Assembly: GCF_012927115.1 (NCBI RefSeq)
Contig: NZ_JABBFY010000001.1
Span: 868,001-932,000, forward strand
DNA: 64,000 nt
Origin: Sphingomonas sp. G-3-2-10
GTDB taxonomy: Bacteria > Pseudomonadota > Alphaproteobacteria > Sphingomonadales > Sphingomonadaceae
Direction of reading: 5' to 3'
Below, piece after piece: positions 34,576 through 43,601 of this stretch (positions are counted from its first letter, which is position 1; each line of letters opens with the position of its first letter). Below the pieces are notes generated by a model. That model searched no databases. It was not told the origin of the DNA and saw only the letters and a list, made by a program, of their open reading frames with translations. A program made the translations under genes and the position numbers.

Positions 34576-35124
34576 ATGGGCGAACCCGCATTCTGGAAGA
34601 CGCTCTACACGCCGGGGCATGACGCGGCGCTGCTCGACGCCGCCGGTGAAGGCTGGCGGCTGAGCGGCACCGCTGTATTCCTGCATGACGGCGTGCCCGC
34701 CTGTCTCAGCTATGTGCTGGACCTCGACCCGGACTGGTCGACCCGCCGTGGCGCGATCGACGGGTTTGCCGGCACGACTCCGGTCGCGCGGCGGATCGAG
34801 CGGAATGCGGAAGGCTGGACGCTCGACGGTGTCCCGCAGACAGACGTTCAGGCGTGCGTCGATCTCGATTTCGGCTTCACGCCCGCGACCAACTGCCCGC
34901 AGCTCAGGCGCATGGCGCTGGAGGTCGGGCAATCGGCCGAGATCGTGGTCGCCTGGCTCGACGTCGCTGCGGCCGCGCTGGCGCCGCTTCCGCAGCGCTA
35001 TCGGCGCGTGCGCGAAGACGCCTATGCCTATGAATCGCCGCAGAACGACTATCGCGCGACGTTGCGGATCGCCGGAAGCGGCTTCGTTCGCGATTATCCG
35101 GGGCTCTGGGAAATGGCGCGCTGA
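34576..35124 (+). CDS. Putative glycolipid-binding domain protein
   Basis: The 182-residue cytoplasmic protein fits the putative glycolipid-binding (DUF1089) family. It has AVFLHDGVPACLSYVLDLD, then DLDFGFTPATNCPQLRRM and the end YRVREDAYAYESPQNDYRA. The Cys in NCPQLRR is part of the conserved core. No signal peptide is present. The biochemical role of this family is not known. It follows pgk by 31 bases and may be cotranscribed with it. Confidence 0.8.
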   Translation: MGEPAFWKTLYTPGHDAALLDAAGEGWRLSGTAVFLHDGVPACLSYVLDLDPDWSTRRGAIDGFAGTTPVARRIERNAEGWTLDGVPQTDVQACVDLDFGFTPATNCPQLRRMALEVGQSAEIVVAWLDVAAAALAPLPQRYRRVREDAYAYESPQNDYRATLRIAGSGFVRDYPGLWEMAR

Positions 35125-35207
35125 TCACGATTTTGCCGATCATTCCTGCCTGAATTCCGCTTGCGGGCGGGCTTGCCGCCGATAGGCTCGTTGCAGGGGG
35201 AAACGGC

Positions 35208-36992
35208 ATGGGATTGCCCGAGGCGCTACCGCATCTGAAGGGGCATGAGTGGCAGGCGGTTCGCGCCGTCTATCTGCTGTTCGCGGCGATCACCGCTGCG
35301 GTTGTCGTGGTGTCGCTGTGGTTCAACACGATCGACACTTTCCGCAACACGCCGAATTCGGTGGCGTTCGGGTTCCGGATGCAATCGCCGTCCGGGGATG
35401 CCGGGCGGGTCGATGTCTCGGCCGTAACGCCGGCCGCGAAGATATACGGCCTCCACGAAGGCGATCGTATCAAGGCGATCGACGGCGCTCCGATGGCGTC
35501 GAAGTTCGCGGTGGGGTCCGCACTGGGAAGCGCTGGCGACCGGATCGGCCTGACTGTCTCCCGCGCCGGGCAGGCCGATGCGACGATCACCTTGTCGCGA
35601 TCGCCATCGCCCTGGACGCAGGTGTTCGATGGGGAGGCGCTGTGGCTGGACCGGAGCTTCTGGTATCTGGCGCTGAACCTACCGCCGCCGCTGCTGCTCG
35701 CCGCGTCTTTGCTGCTGTTCCTGCGGCGAGGACGGACGCGGATCGCGATGCTGTTCGCGTTCGGATTCCTGCTGCTCTGCTACCGTTCGGCTTTCACGGT
35801 GTGGGCGTTGCCCGCCATCCCGGCCGATTACCGGATCGCGCTGGTCAAGATCGGCTGGGCGGTATGCTTCATCGCAGCGGCGGGGATGCCGGATGCCCGG
35901 TACCGGACCCGGCTGGCGAAGCTGATCTTTGTCATCGCGCCATTGCCGCTGCTGGCAACCGGTGCGTTCTGGCCGCAAGTTTCGCCCGCAACGCTCTACG
36001 TTATCGACCGGTCGCTCTATTTCGGCACGATGGCCTATGCCGCGATGGTCATGCTGCAGCGATACGGGATGACCCCCGACGTAACGAGCCGCCAGCGGCT
36101 GCAATGGGCGATGACCGGCGCATGCATATCGGCGGCCTGCGCTTTGGTGTTCATCGATGCGCTATGGCTTACGCCGGCGCGGCTGATCGGCGTTTCGGCG
36201 ACCGATGTGGTTCTCCACCTCGGCAATATCGCCTCGACGCTGGCGCTGCCGCTGGGCGCGGTCGCGTCGCTGCTCGGTCTGCGGCTGTTCGATGCGGAAA
36301 GCACGTTGCACAAATCGGTGGTGTACAGCGTGGTGACCGCGGTCGTGCTCGCCTTTGCTGCCGGTGCTGGCAAGATCGCGGGCGATTTCGGCAAGGAACT
36401 GGCCGGCAATGCGGGGGGCGCTCTCGTCGGCGCGATCATCATCGCCGCAGTGGTCGATCCGGTCCGCAAGCGCGCCAGCGGATGGGCGGAGCGGACGTTC
36501 CGCAGCGGTGTGCTGGCGCTGCGCGATACGCTGCCGCAACTGCTGGCCGAGCTCCGCCTGACGGCGCGGCCGGGCGAGATTGCCGATATCGTTCTTACGC
36601 GTGTGGAGCGCGACGCTCATGCGACCTCGGCAGCGATCGTGATCGACGGTGCGCCGCTGCGTCTGCGCGGAATCGATGAAGCAGCGCTGGACCAGTGGCT
36701 TGCCGGCTGGTCTCCGCCTGCCGGAGACGGGATCGACTATGACCGCAACGACACGCTGCTGCCCATGCGCATTCCGCTGTCGATCGAAGAGCGCGGCGTG
36801 TCGGGATGGCTGTTTTTGGGTCCGAAACCGGAGAAAAGCGCTTATGACAGCGCCGAACGCGATGCGCTGTCGCGGATCGGGCAGCCGGTGGCGCGCGCGC
36901 TGCACCATGCCGCGTTGCGAGAGGCGCGGGAGCGGAGGGATCGCGAGAATTGGGAGCGGCTGGAGCGGCTTTTGGAGCCGCATCGCGGCTGA
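35208..36992 (+). CDS. Multi-pass membrane protein with N-terminal PDZ and C-terminal GAF-like domain
   Basis: The 594-residue protein has an N-terminal membrane helix (VYLLFAAITAAVVVVSLWF). A periplasmic PDZ-like domain follows at about residues 65-130 (IYGLHEGDRIKAIDGAPMAS). About eight membrane segments come next (residues 145-400), then a cytoplasmic GAF-like domain (residues 430-575: ATSAAIVIDGAPLRLRGID, GWLFLGPKPEKSAYDSAERD) and a charged helix at the end. It has the architecture of a membrane sensor but no kinase, cyclase or HTH output. It may pass a signal by direct contact with a partner. The ATG follows GGGGGAA. It lies between pgk and fba. Confidence 0.75.
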   Translation: MGLPEALPHLKGHEWQAVRAVYLLFAAITAAVVVVSLWFNTIDTFRNTPNSVAFGFRMQSPSGDAGRVDVSAVTPAAKIYGLHEGDRIKAIDGAPMASKFAVGSALGSAGDRIGLTVSRAGQADATITLSRSPSPWTQVFDGEALWLDRSFWYLALNLPPPLLLAASLLLFLRRGRTRIAMLFAFGFLLLCYRSAFTVWALPAIPADYRIALVKIGWAVCFIAAAGMPDARYRTRLAKLIFVIAPLPLLATGAFWPQVSPATLYVIDRSLYFGTMAYAAMVMLQRYGMTPDVTSRQRLQWAMTGACISAACALVFIDALWLTPARLIGVSATDVVLHLGNIASTLALPLGAVASLLGLRLFDAESTLHKSVVYSVVTAVVLAFAAGAGKIAGDFGKELAGNAGGALVGAIIIAAVVDPVRKRASGWAERTFRSGVLALRDTLPQLLAELRLTARPGEIADIVLTRVERDAHATSAAIVIDGAPLRLRGIDEAALDQWLAGWSPPAGDGIDYDRNDTLLPMRIPLSIEERGVSGWLFLGPKPEKSAYDSAERDALSRIGQPVARALHHAALREARERRDRENWERLERLLEPHRG

Positions 36993-37077
36993 ACGCGCGA
37001 CCGTCATCGTTGTCAGCCTTCCCCCTGCTGCAATGCGGCGATAGGGACCCCACAACGCTACGAATCAGGGGACCCTC

Positions 37078-37992
37078 ATGAGCATCACGCCTGCCGTCAA
37101 AGCCATCCTCGCCAACTACGAATCCGACAATCCGGGCGTAAAGACGAACCTCGCCCGCATCCTGATGCAGGGCCGTCTGGGCGGCACCGGCAAGCTGATC
37201 ATCCTGCCGGTCGATCAGGGCTTCGAGCACGGCCCGGCGCGCAGCTTCGCGATCAACGCGCCGGCCTATGACCCGCACTATCATTACCAGATGGCGATCG
37301 ACGCGGGCCTGTCGGCCTATGCCGCGCCGCTGGGCATGCTCGAAGCGGGCGCATCGACCTTTGCAGGTCAGATCCCGACGATCCTGAAGTGCAACAGCTC
37401 GAACAGCTGGGCCGGCGGCGCTAACCAGGCGATCACCGGCGGCGTGGACGACGCGCTGCGCCTCGGCTGCTCGGCGATCGGCTTCACCATCTATCCGGGC
37501 AGCGACGACTGCTTCGACATGATGGAAGAGATCAAGGAACTCTCGGCCGAGGCCAAGTCGGTCGGCATCGCCACCGTGCTGTGGTCGTATCCGCGCGGCG
37601 GCAACCTGCCCAAGTCGGGCGAACTGGCGCTCGACGTCGGCGCCTATGCCGCGCACATGGCGGCGCTGCTCGGCGCGCACATCATCAAGGTGAAGCTGCC
37701 TTCGGATCATATCGAGCAGAAGGATGCGCAGAAGGCCTATGAGGGCACCGACTGGTCGAAGCAGTCGGACCGTGTCGGCCATGTCGTGAAGTCGTGTTTC
37801 AATGGCCGCCGCATCGTCGTCTTCTCGGGCGGCGCGGCCAAGGGCGCCGATGCCGTGTATCAGGACGCGCGCGACATTCGCGACGGCGGCGGCAACGGAT
37901 CGATCATCGGCCGCAACACCTTCCAGCGCGAGCGCGGCGAAGCACTGGCGATGCTCGACAAGCTCGTCCGCATCTACAAGGGCGAGGAATAA
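37078..37992 (+). CDS. fbaB: Fructose-bisphosphate aldolase class I (FbaB/DhnA type)
   Basis: The 304-residue enzyme cleaves fructose 1,6-bisphosphate through a lysine Schiff base. It begins VKAILANYESDNPGVKTNL and has the phosphate-proximal LIILPVDQGFEHGPARSF. The lysine region is AHIIKVKLPSDHIEQ, and the C-terminal phosphate loop is RIVVFSGGAAKGADAVY. This matches the archaeal-type class I aldolases, not the zinc class II enzymes. It completes the local glycolytic set and is followed within two bases by the next gene. Confidence 0.93.
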   Translation: MSITPAVKAILANYESDNPGVKTNLARILMQGRLGGTGKLIILPVDQGFEHGPARSFAINAPAYDPHYHYQMAIDAGLSAYAAPLGMLEAGASTFAGQIPTILKCNSSNSWAGGANQAITGGVDDALRLGCSAIGFTIYPGSDDCFDMMEEIKELSAEAKSVGIATVLWSYPRGGNLPKSGELALDVGAYAAHMAALLGAHIIKVKLPSDHIEQKDAQKAYEGTDWSKQSDRVGHVVKSCFNGRRIVVFSGGAAKGADAVYQDARDIRDGGGNGSIIGRNTFQRERGEALAMLDKLVRIYKGEE

Positions 37993-37993
37993 G

Positions 37994-38386
37994 ATGACCG
38001 GGCGCCGCCCGGTGCTCGCCGGCCTTGCGCTGGCGATGCTGGGCGGCCCCGCCTTCGCGAAGGAGATCGGGCGCGTGGAAGAGCTGTTTCCCACCTACGG
38101 CCTGATCGGCAAGATGAAGGCGAAGCCGGGCATGGGACCGGCGCTGGTGAAGATCCTGACCGCGGGCGCCGGCGAAATGCCAGGCTGCATGGCCTATCTG
38201 GTCGCGCACGAGGCCAAGGATCCCGACGCGATCTGGATCACCGAGCTGTGGGACAGCAAGGAAAGCCATGCCGCGTCGCTGAAGCTGCCGTCGGTGCAAG
38301 AGGCGATCGCGAAGGGCCGGCCGATGATTGCCGGGTTCGAGCTGAGCGTCGAGACGGTTCCGGTCATCGACACGGCGAGGAACTGA
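37994..38386 (+). CDS. Exported antibiotic-biosynthesis-monooxygenase-like (ABM) protein
   Basis: The 130-residue product has a signal peptide (MTGRRPVLAGLALAMLGG, cut after AFA). It is followed by a small dimeric alpha+beta barrel of the ABM type: YGLIGKMKAKPGMGPALVKI, CMAYLVAHEAKDPDAIWI and TELWDSKESHAASLKLPSV. Family members without cofactors include quinol monooxygenases and haem-degrading enzymes. Export of such a domain is uncommon, so its substrate is probably in the envelope. The ATG is one base after the fba stop. Confidence 0.75.
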   Translation: MTGRRPVLAGLALAMLGGPAFAKEIGRVEELFPTYGLIGKMKAKPGMGPALVKILTAGAGEMPGCMAYLVAHEAKDPDAIWITELWDSKESHAASLKLPSVQEAIAKGRPMIAGFELSVETVPVIDTARN

Positions 38387-38390
38387 AGCG

Positions 38391-39053
38391 ATGAGCGGCG
38401 CATGGTCCGCGGTCGACGATTACCTCTCCGCGCATTTGCTTGCACCCGATGATGGATTGAGCGGAGCGCTCCGCCGGAACGAGGCCGAGGGCCTGCCGCC
38501 GATCGATGTATCCGATACCCAGGGCAAGATGCTCCAGCTGTTCGCGCGGATGGCCGGTGCGCGGCGCATCCTCGAAGTGGGGACGCTGGGGGGCTATTCC
38601 ACGATCTGGCTGGCGCGGGCGTTGCCAGAGGGCGGGCGGCTGGTGACGCTGGAGATCGATCCGCACCATGCCGATGTCGCGCGGGCGAACCTGGCTGCGG
38701 CGGGGCTGGCCGAGTGTGTCGAGGTGCGCGCGGGTATCGCGGTGGAGAGCCTTGCGGCGTTGAAGGCCGAGGGCGGCGAACCGTTCGACTTCGTGTTCGT
38801 CGATGCCGACAAGCCCAGCAACGTCGCGTATCTCCGCGCCGCGCTGGATCTGACGCGGCCGGGCGCGGTGATCGTGGTCGACAATGTGGTGCGCGGCGGG
38901 GCGATCCTCGATTCCGCGAGCGGCGATCCTTCGGTGCACGGTACTCGGGCGATGTTCGAGATGCTCGCCGCCGAACCGCGCATCGACGCGACGGCGATCC
39001 AGACCGTCGGCGCGAAGGGCTGGGACGGGTTCGTGCTGGCGATGGTGCGCTAG
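38391..39053 (+). CDS. O-methyltransferase, class I SAM-dependent
   Basis: The 220-residue enzyme fits the catechol/caffeoyl-CoA O-methyltransferase-like family. The SAM motif is RILEVGTLGGYSTIWLARAL. The acidic ribose-binding residue is in LVTLEIDPHHADVARANL. The metal-binding motif is FDFVFVDADKPSNVAYL, with IVVDNVVRGGAILD. These Asp residues bind the divalent metal that orients the substrate hydroxyls. The substrate is unknown. It shares a transcript with the ABM-like gene and converges on a lipoprotein gene. Confidence 0.88.
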   Translation: MSGAWSAVDDYLSAHLLAPDDGLSGALRRNEAEGLPPIDVSDTQGKMLQLFARMAGARRILEVGTLGGYSTIWLARALPEGGRLVTLEIDPHHADVARANLAAAGLAECVEVRAGIAVESLAALKAEGGEPFDFVFVDADKPSNVAYLRAALDLTRPGAVIVVDNVVRGGAILDSASGDPSVHGTRAMFEMLAAEPRIDATAIQTVGAKGWDGFVLAMVR

Positions 39054-39424
39054 AGCCCGCCTGCGAATTTGAAGGTGAAGCGATAGTCCGCCGGTTTGAC
39101 CGGCTGGGTGTGCCGCGCGACCGGGGCCACTTCGGCGAGGATCAGCGCGCCGTCCGCAACGGGAACGGGTTCGCCCAGCGTCAGCGTCATTTCGCGCTTG
39201 CCCGGGCCGGTGCCGACTTCGGCGCGGATCACGACCCGTCCGGCCCAGACGCACACCACGTCCGTCGGACAGCGGCTGTCCTCGATCACCGCGATCGGGC
39301 GGACCGTCGGGCCATCGACATAAACGGTCTGGCCAAGCCGGGCAGGCCCTTCGGGAAGCGGCGACGCCGGGGTCACGCAAGCGGCGAGCGGCAGGCACAG
39401 CGGAAACAGGGCGAGAGTCTTCAT
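39050..39424 (-). CDS. Small lipoprotein
   Basis: The 124-residue product has a lipobox (LPLAACVTP, Cys near residue 16). The mature part has CPTDVVCVWAGRVVIRAEV, with two cysteines flanking a short loop, and a beta-rich remainder ending FTFKFAGGL. This pattern resembles small envelope proteins of unknown function in related bacteria. It overlaps the convergent methyltransferase gene by four bases. No family is named with confidence. Confidence 0.65.
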   Translation of the reverse strand: MKTLALFPLCLPLAACVTPASPLPEGPARLGQTVYVDGPTVRPIAVIEDSRCPTDVVCVWAGRVVIRAEVGTGPGKREMTLTLGEPVPVADGALILAEVAPVARHTQPVKPADYRFTFKFAGGL

Positions 39425-39504
39425 GGACGACCCTTATCCGCGCGGGATGAGACGTTCGATGAACGAAACTATCCCCCGGGCGACGGAGGCGTTAGGGGAG
39501 CGTC

Positions 39505-40194
39505 ATGATCATCGAAGAAGAAGACCCGCTGGGCCCGCTCGACCCGAAATTCGCCGAACAGTTCGAGCGCGACATGCGGCGTCCGCCGTGCCAGCTCTAT
39601 CTGATCTCGCCGGCCGACGTGACCGGCGGGTTCGACGAGCGGCTGCGGCGCGCGGTGGGCACCGGTTTCGTTGCCGCGTTCCAGTTTCGCGTGAAGGGTA
39701 TCGACCAGCATGAAGCAGCGCGGCTGGCCGAGCCGTTGCAGCGGATCTGCGCCGATTACGAGACGGCCTTCATCGTCAACGACAGCATCGCGCTGGCGAA
39801 GCGACTGGGCGCGGACGGCGTGCATCTGGGGCAGGACGATGGCGATCCGCGCGAAGCGCGATCGGTGCTGGGTCCCAATGCGCAGATCGGCGTGACCTGC
39901 CACGACAGCCGCCATCTCGCGATGGAAGCGGGCGAGGCCGGGGCCGACTATGTCGCGTTCGGCGCCTTCTATCCGACGACGACCAAGGAAGTGCGGCATC
40001 ATCCCGATCCGTCGATCCTCAGCTGGTGGTCGACCATGTTCGAGATTCCGTGCGTCGCGATCGGCGGGATCAATGCCGCGAATGCGCCTGCATTGGTGAA
40101 GGCCGGGGCGGACTTCATCGCCGTCTGTAACGCCGTATGGGGCGCGGGCGACGAGGAAGCAGCGGTAAAGGCGCTGGCCGACGCAATCGTCTGA
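39505..40194 (+). CDS. thiE: Thiamine phosphate synthase
   Basis: The 229-residue TIM-barrel enzyme joins the thiazole and pyrimidine halves of thiamine. Visible motifs are AFQFRVKGIDQHEAARLAE, the metal site INV-type segment FIVNDSIALAKRLGADGVHLG, QIGVTCHDSRHLAMEAGEAG and YVAFGAFYPTTTK. The phosphate-binding end is CVAIGGINAANAPALVKAG. An N-terminal extension of about 25 acidic residues precedes the barrel. Other thi genes are not in the window. ThDP from this pathway is used by the nearby transketolase. Confidence 0.9.
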   Translation: MIIEEEDPLGPLDPKFAEQFERDMRRPPCQLYLISPADVTGGFDERLRRAVGTGFVAAFQFRVKGIDQHEAARLAEPLQRICADYETAFIVNDSIALAKRLGADGVHLGQDDGDPREARSVLGPNAQIGVTCHDSRHLAMEAGEAGADYVAFGAFYPTTTKEVRHHPDPSILSWWSTMFEIPCVAIGGINAANAPALVKAGADFIAVCNAVWGAGDEEAAVKALADAIV

Positions 40195-40216
40195 TCGGGA
40201 AACCGGGCGCGGAAAC

Positions 40217-40264
40217 AAGCTCCCGCTGCATCGTTGTCATAACGATACGAAGCAGCAGGAGCTT
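40217..40264 (+). promoter_or_regulatory. Hairpin sequestering the ribosome site of the L,D-transpeptidase gene
   Basis: AAGCTCC (40217-40223) pairs with GGAGCTT (40258-40264), and GCTGC (40225-40229) with GCAGC (40252-40256). After a five-base bulge, ATCGTT (40230-40235) pairs with AACGAT (40241-40246) around GTCAT. The 3' side contains the AGGAG ribosome site for the GTG start at 40271, so translation would be reduced when the stem is closed. Confidence 0.55.
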
Positions 40265-40270
40265 GAAAGC

Positions 40271-41269
40271 GTGCGGAAATTTCTCGGATTGGCGGCCTGC
40301 CTCATACTTGCCTCGCCCGGTCTCGCTCAGGCGCAGGGGCAGGGAACGAAACCGCCGGTCGATATCAATGTTCTCCATGCGCAGGTGATCCTCGATCACC
40401 TCGGTTTCGCGCCGGGCATCCTCGATGGCCGCGAAGGCCAATCGCTGGTCGCAGCGCTCAAGGGCTTTCAGGAAACGCGCGGGCTTCCGGAGACCGGCAA
40501 GCTCGATGCGCAGACACTGTACGCGCTGCATCCCTATCGTGCGTTGCGGCCGGTGCGGCGGCTGGCGCTGAGCGAAGCGTCGCTTAGTGGTCCCTTCGTC
40601 AATCCGTTTCCGAAGGATCCGGTGGAACAGGGCAAGCTGGCCAGCCTGAGCTATCGCGACCCGATGGAAAAGCTGGCGGAGATGTTCCACACCACGCCCG
40701 AGGTGCTGACGGCGCTCAATCCGCGGATCGGAGAATTGAAGCCGGGCGTGCGGATGCTGTTCCCGAACGCGCTGCCGACCTCGCGGGCTTACCCCGAGAG
40801 CCTGCGCGCCGACTGGCGCAAGACGCTGAATGACCTGAACGTCGATGCGAACCAGCCGCAGGGCGACCGGATCGTGGTCGACAAGTCGGAAAAGACGCTG
40901 CGGGTCTATTCGGGCGACCGGCTGGTTGCCCTGTTCAGCGCGACGATGGGAAGCGGCAAGGATCCCCTGCCGATCGGGCGTTGGAAGATTCAGGGCGCGG
41001 ATTATAATCCCAAATTCCACTACAACCCGGAGCTGTTCTGGGACGTGAGCGACCACAAGCCCAAGGTGCTGCTGCCGCCCGGCCCCAATGGCCCGGTCGG
41101 CGTGCTGTGGCTCGATCTCAACAAGCCGCATTACGGCATCCACGGCACGCCGGAACCCCAGACGATCGGGCGGGCGGAAAGCCACGGCTGCATCCGGCTG
41201 ACCAACTGGGACGTCGCGCGCCTGTCGTTGATGGTGAAGCCGGGAACGCCGGCGATTTTCCAGGAGTGA
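40271..41269 (+). CDS. L,D-transpeptidase with peptidoglycan-binding domain
   Basis: The 332-residue exported protein has a signal peptide (MRKFLGLAACLILASPG, cut after AQA). Residues about 40-95 form a peptidoglycan-binding domain (VILDHLGFAPGILDGREGQ). A LysM-like stretch follows (AEMFHTTPEVLTALNP). The YkuD domain at about 195-325 has the catalytic motif HGTPEPQTIGRAESHGCIRL, with the nucleophile Cys after SHG. It would make 3-3 peptide crosslinks or attach proteins to peptidoglycan in the periplasm. It starts with GTG, and its ribosome site lies in a strong hairpin. Confidence 0.92.
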   Translation: MRKFLGLAACLILASPGLAQAQGQGTKPPVDINVLHAQVILDHLGFAPGILDGREGQSLVAALKGFQETRGLPETGKLDAQTLYALHPYRALRPVRRLALSEASLSGPFVNPFPKDPVEQGKLASLSYRDPMEKLAEMFHTTPEVLTALNPRIGELKPGVRMLFPNALPTSRAYPESLRADWRKTLNDLNVDANQPQGDRIVVDKSEKTLRVYSGDRLVALFSATMGSGKDPLPIGRWKIQGADYNPKFHYNPELFWDVSDHKPKVLLPPGPNGPVGVLWLDLNKPHYGIHGTPEPQTIGRAESHGCIRLTNWDVARLSLMVKPGTPAIFQE

Positions 41270-41273
41270 CGCG

Positions 41274-41891
41274 ATGACGCTATCGGCCTGGATCGGTGCG
41301 GGGATCGTCGGTGGTCTGGTGGTCATCGCCGGATCGATGGTGCGCATCGTCCCGCCCGAAGCGCAGGCCCCACCGCCGGTGCAGCGCGTGGAGGCGCTCG
41401 CCGGCGGGGCGCCGGAGGGCGCACCGGTCCAGCCGCAGGAGCATGCATTGCTGACGGTGCCGGTCGATGGCGTGACGCGCGCCGCGATCCGCGACACCTG
41501 GGGCCAATCGCGTGCGGGCGGACTGCGCGCGCATCAGGGAACCGATATCATGGCCCCCGGCGGCACGCCGGTGATCGCCGCGGCGCCGGGACGGATCGAG
41601 AAGCTCTATTTCTCGCATGGCGGGGGCGGGATCACGCTCTATGTCCGCTCGCCCGACCGGCTGTGGAGCTATTATTACGCGCATCTGCAAGGCTATGCGC
41701 CGGGCATTCATGAGGGCCAGGCGGTGCGCGAGGGCGAGCTGATCGCCTTTGTCGGGGATACCGGAAACGCTGGCGCGGGCAATTTCCACCTCCATTTCGG
41801 CATCGCGCGGATGTTGCCGGAGGAAGGCTGGTGGAAGGGGCAGCCCGTCAATCCCTATCCGCTGCTTGCGGGACGGCCCGCCCCCCGCTAA
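41274..41891 (+). CDS. M23-family metallopeptidase
   Basis: The 205-residue protein has a single N-terminal hydrophobic segment (IGAGIVGGLVVIAGSMV), which may anchor it. A peptidase M23 domain follows at residues 85-200. The zinc motifs are HQGTDIMAP (first His and Asp) and HLHFGIAR (last His); the intermediate SYYYAHLQGYAPGIHEG also fits. Such enzymes are LytM-like endopeptidases that cut peptidoglycan crosslinks. The ATG lies four bases after the L,D-transpeptidase stop, so the two cell-wall enzymes are cotranscribed. Confidence 0.9.
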   Translation: MTLSAWIGAGIVGGLVVIAGSMVRIVPPEAQAPPPVQRVEALAGGAPEGAPVQPQEHALLTVPVDGVTRAAIRDTWGQSRAGGLRAHQGTDIMAPGGTPVIAAAPGRIEKLYFSHGGGGITLYVRSPDRLWSYYYAHLQGYAPGIHEGQAVREGELIAFVGDTGNAGAGNFHLHFGIARMLPEEGWWKGQPVNPYPLLAGRPAPR

Positions 41892-41932
41892 AGGCCGCGC
41901 TCGCTCTTTCTCAAGCTCTATAGGTCTCGATC

Positions 41933-42496
41933 ATGAAGATCAGCGGCGTGGACATCCGTCCCGGCAACATCATCGAATATGAAGGCGGCATCTGGCGTGC
42001 GGTGAAGATCCAGCACACCCAGCCCGGCAAGGGCGGGGCCTATATGCAGGTCGAGATGAAGAACCTGCGCGATGGCCGCAAGAACAATGTCCGCTTCCGC
42101 TCGGCGGAAACGGTCGAGCGCGTCCGCCTCGACACCAAGGATTTCCAGTTCCTGTTCGCCGAGGGCGACATCCTGACCTTCATGGACAAGGAAACCTACG
42201 ACCAGACGACGCTGCCCCGCGACCTGCTGGGCGATGCGGCTGCCTTCCTTCAGGACGGCATGGACGTGGTGATGGAGCTTTACGACGAAGAGCCGATCTC
42301 GGTGCAGCTGCCCGACACGATCGAAGCGACGATCGTCGAAGCTGACGCGGTAGTGAAGGGCCAGACGGCGTCGTCGAGCTACAAGCCCGCGATCCTCGAC
42401 AATGGCGTGCGCATCATGGTGCCGCCGCACATCGCCGCAGGCACACGCATCGTGGTGGACGTGTACGAGCAGACTTACGTCAAGCGCGCGGACTAA
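41933..42496 (+). CDS. efp: Elongation factor P
   Basis: The 187-residue protein relieves ribosome stalling at polyproline. It has the three EF-P domains: [17 protein letters not shown], then the modification loop QPGKGGAY with Lys33 at the tip. [17 protein letters not shown] and the end [13 protein letters not shown] follow. The tip Lys suggests lysine-type modification, but no epmA is visible in the window. NuoC, NuoM and other proline-rich proteins here would be typical clients. A hairpin follows the stop. Confidence 0.96.
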   Translation: MKISGVDIRPGNIIEYEGGIWRAVKIQHTQPGKGGAYMQVEMKNLRDGRKNNVRFRSAETVERVRLDTKDFQFLFAEGDILTFMDKETYDQTTLPRDLLGDAAAFLQDGMDVVMELYDEEPISVQLPDTIEATIVEADAVVKGQTASSSYKPAILDNGVRIMVPPHIAAGTRIVVDVYEQTYVKRAD

Positions 42497-42499
42497 AAG

Positions 42500-42520
42500 C
42501 CCTCTCCCTTTGGGAGAGGG
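42500..42520 (+). terminator. Hairpin after efp
   Basis: CCCTCTCCC (42500-42508) and GGGAGAGGG (42512-42520) form a perfect nine-base stem with TTT loop, four bases after the efp stop, followed by TTGGG. It is also the left end of the repeat cluster. Confidence 0.55.
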
Positions 42521-42669
42521 TTGGGTGAGGGCTGTTTGAACCGCTCCTCACCCTCCACCCTCCCATCGCTGACGCGATGGGCCCAGTTACGGGGTGAATA
42601 ACGCCCCGCGTTATTCAGGTCATGCCGGGGGCATGACCGACCCCTAACCCTCTCCCAAGGGGAGAGGGG
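42500..42669. repeat. Cluster of five hairpins with CCCTCTCCC ends
   Basis: Besides the end hairpins (42500-42520 and 42648-42668, nine-base stems), the interior has three perfect hairpins. These are CCCATCGC with GCGATGGG (42562-42581), a ten-base TGAATAACGC with GCGTTATTCA (42595-42617), and GGTCATGCC with GGCATGACC (42618-42638). The two end units are themselves an inverted pair, so the whole behaves as a compound palindromic element. It ends just before the ribosome site of the next gene. Confidence 0.75.
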
Positions 42670-42685
42670 TTTTGGAGTTTTGAAC

Positions 42686-43507
<822 letters not shown>

Positions 43508-43601
43508 CGCGAGGCTCCCAGGGGCGCAGCGCTGCCCTGCGGACCGCGCTATCTTTGGTCAGGACCGGCGCGCGGCGGCTTCGTGTGGCAATATCCTGCG
43601 A

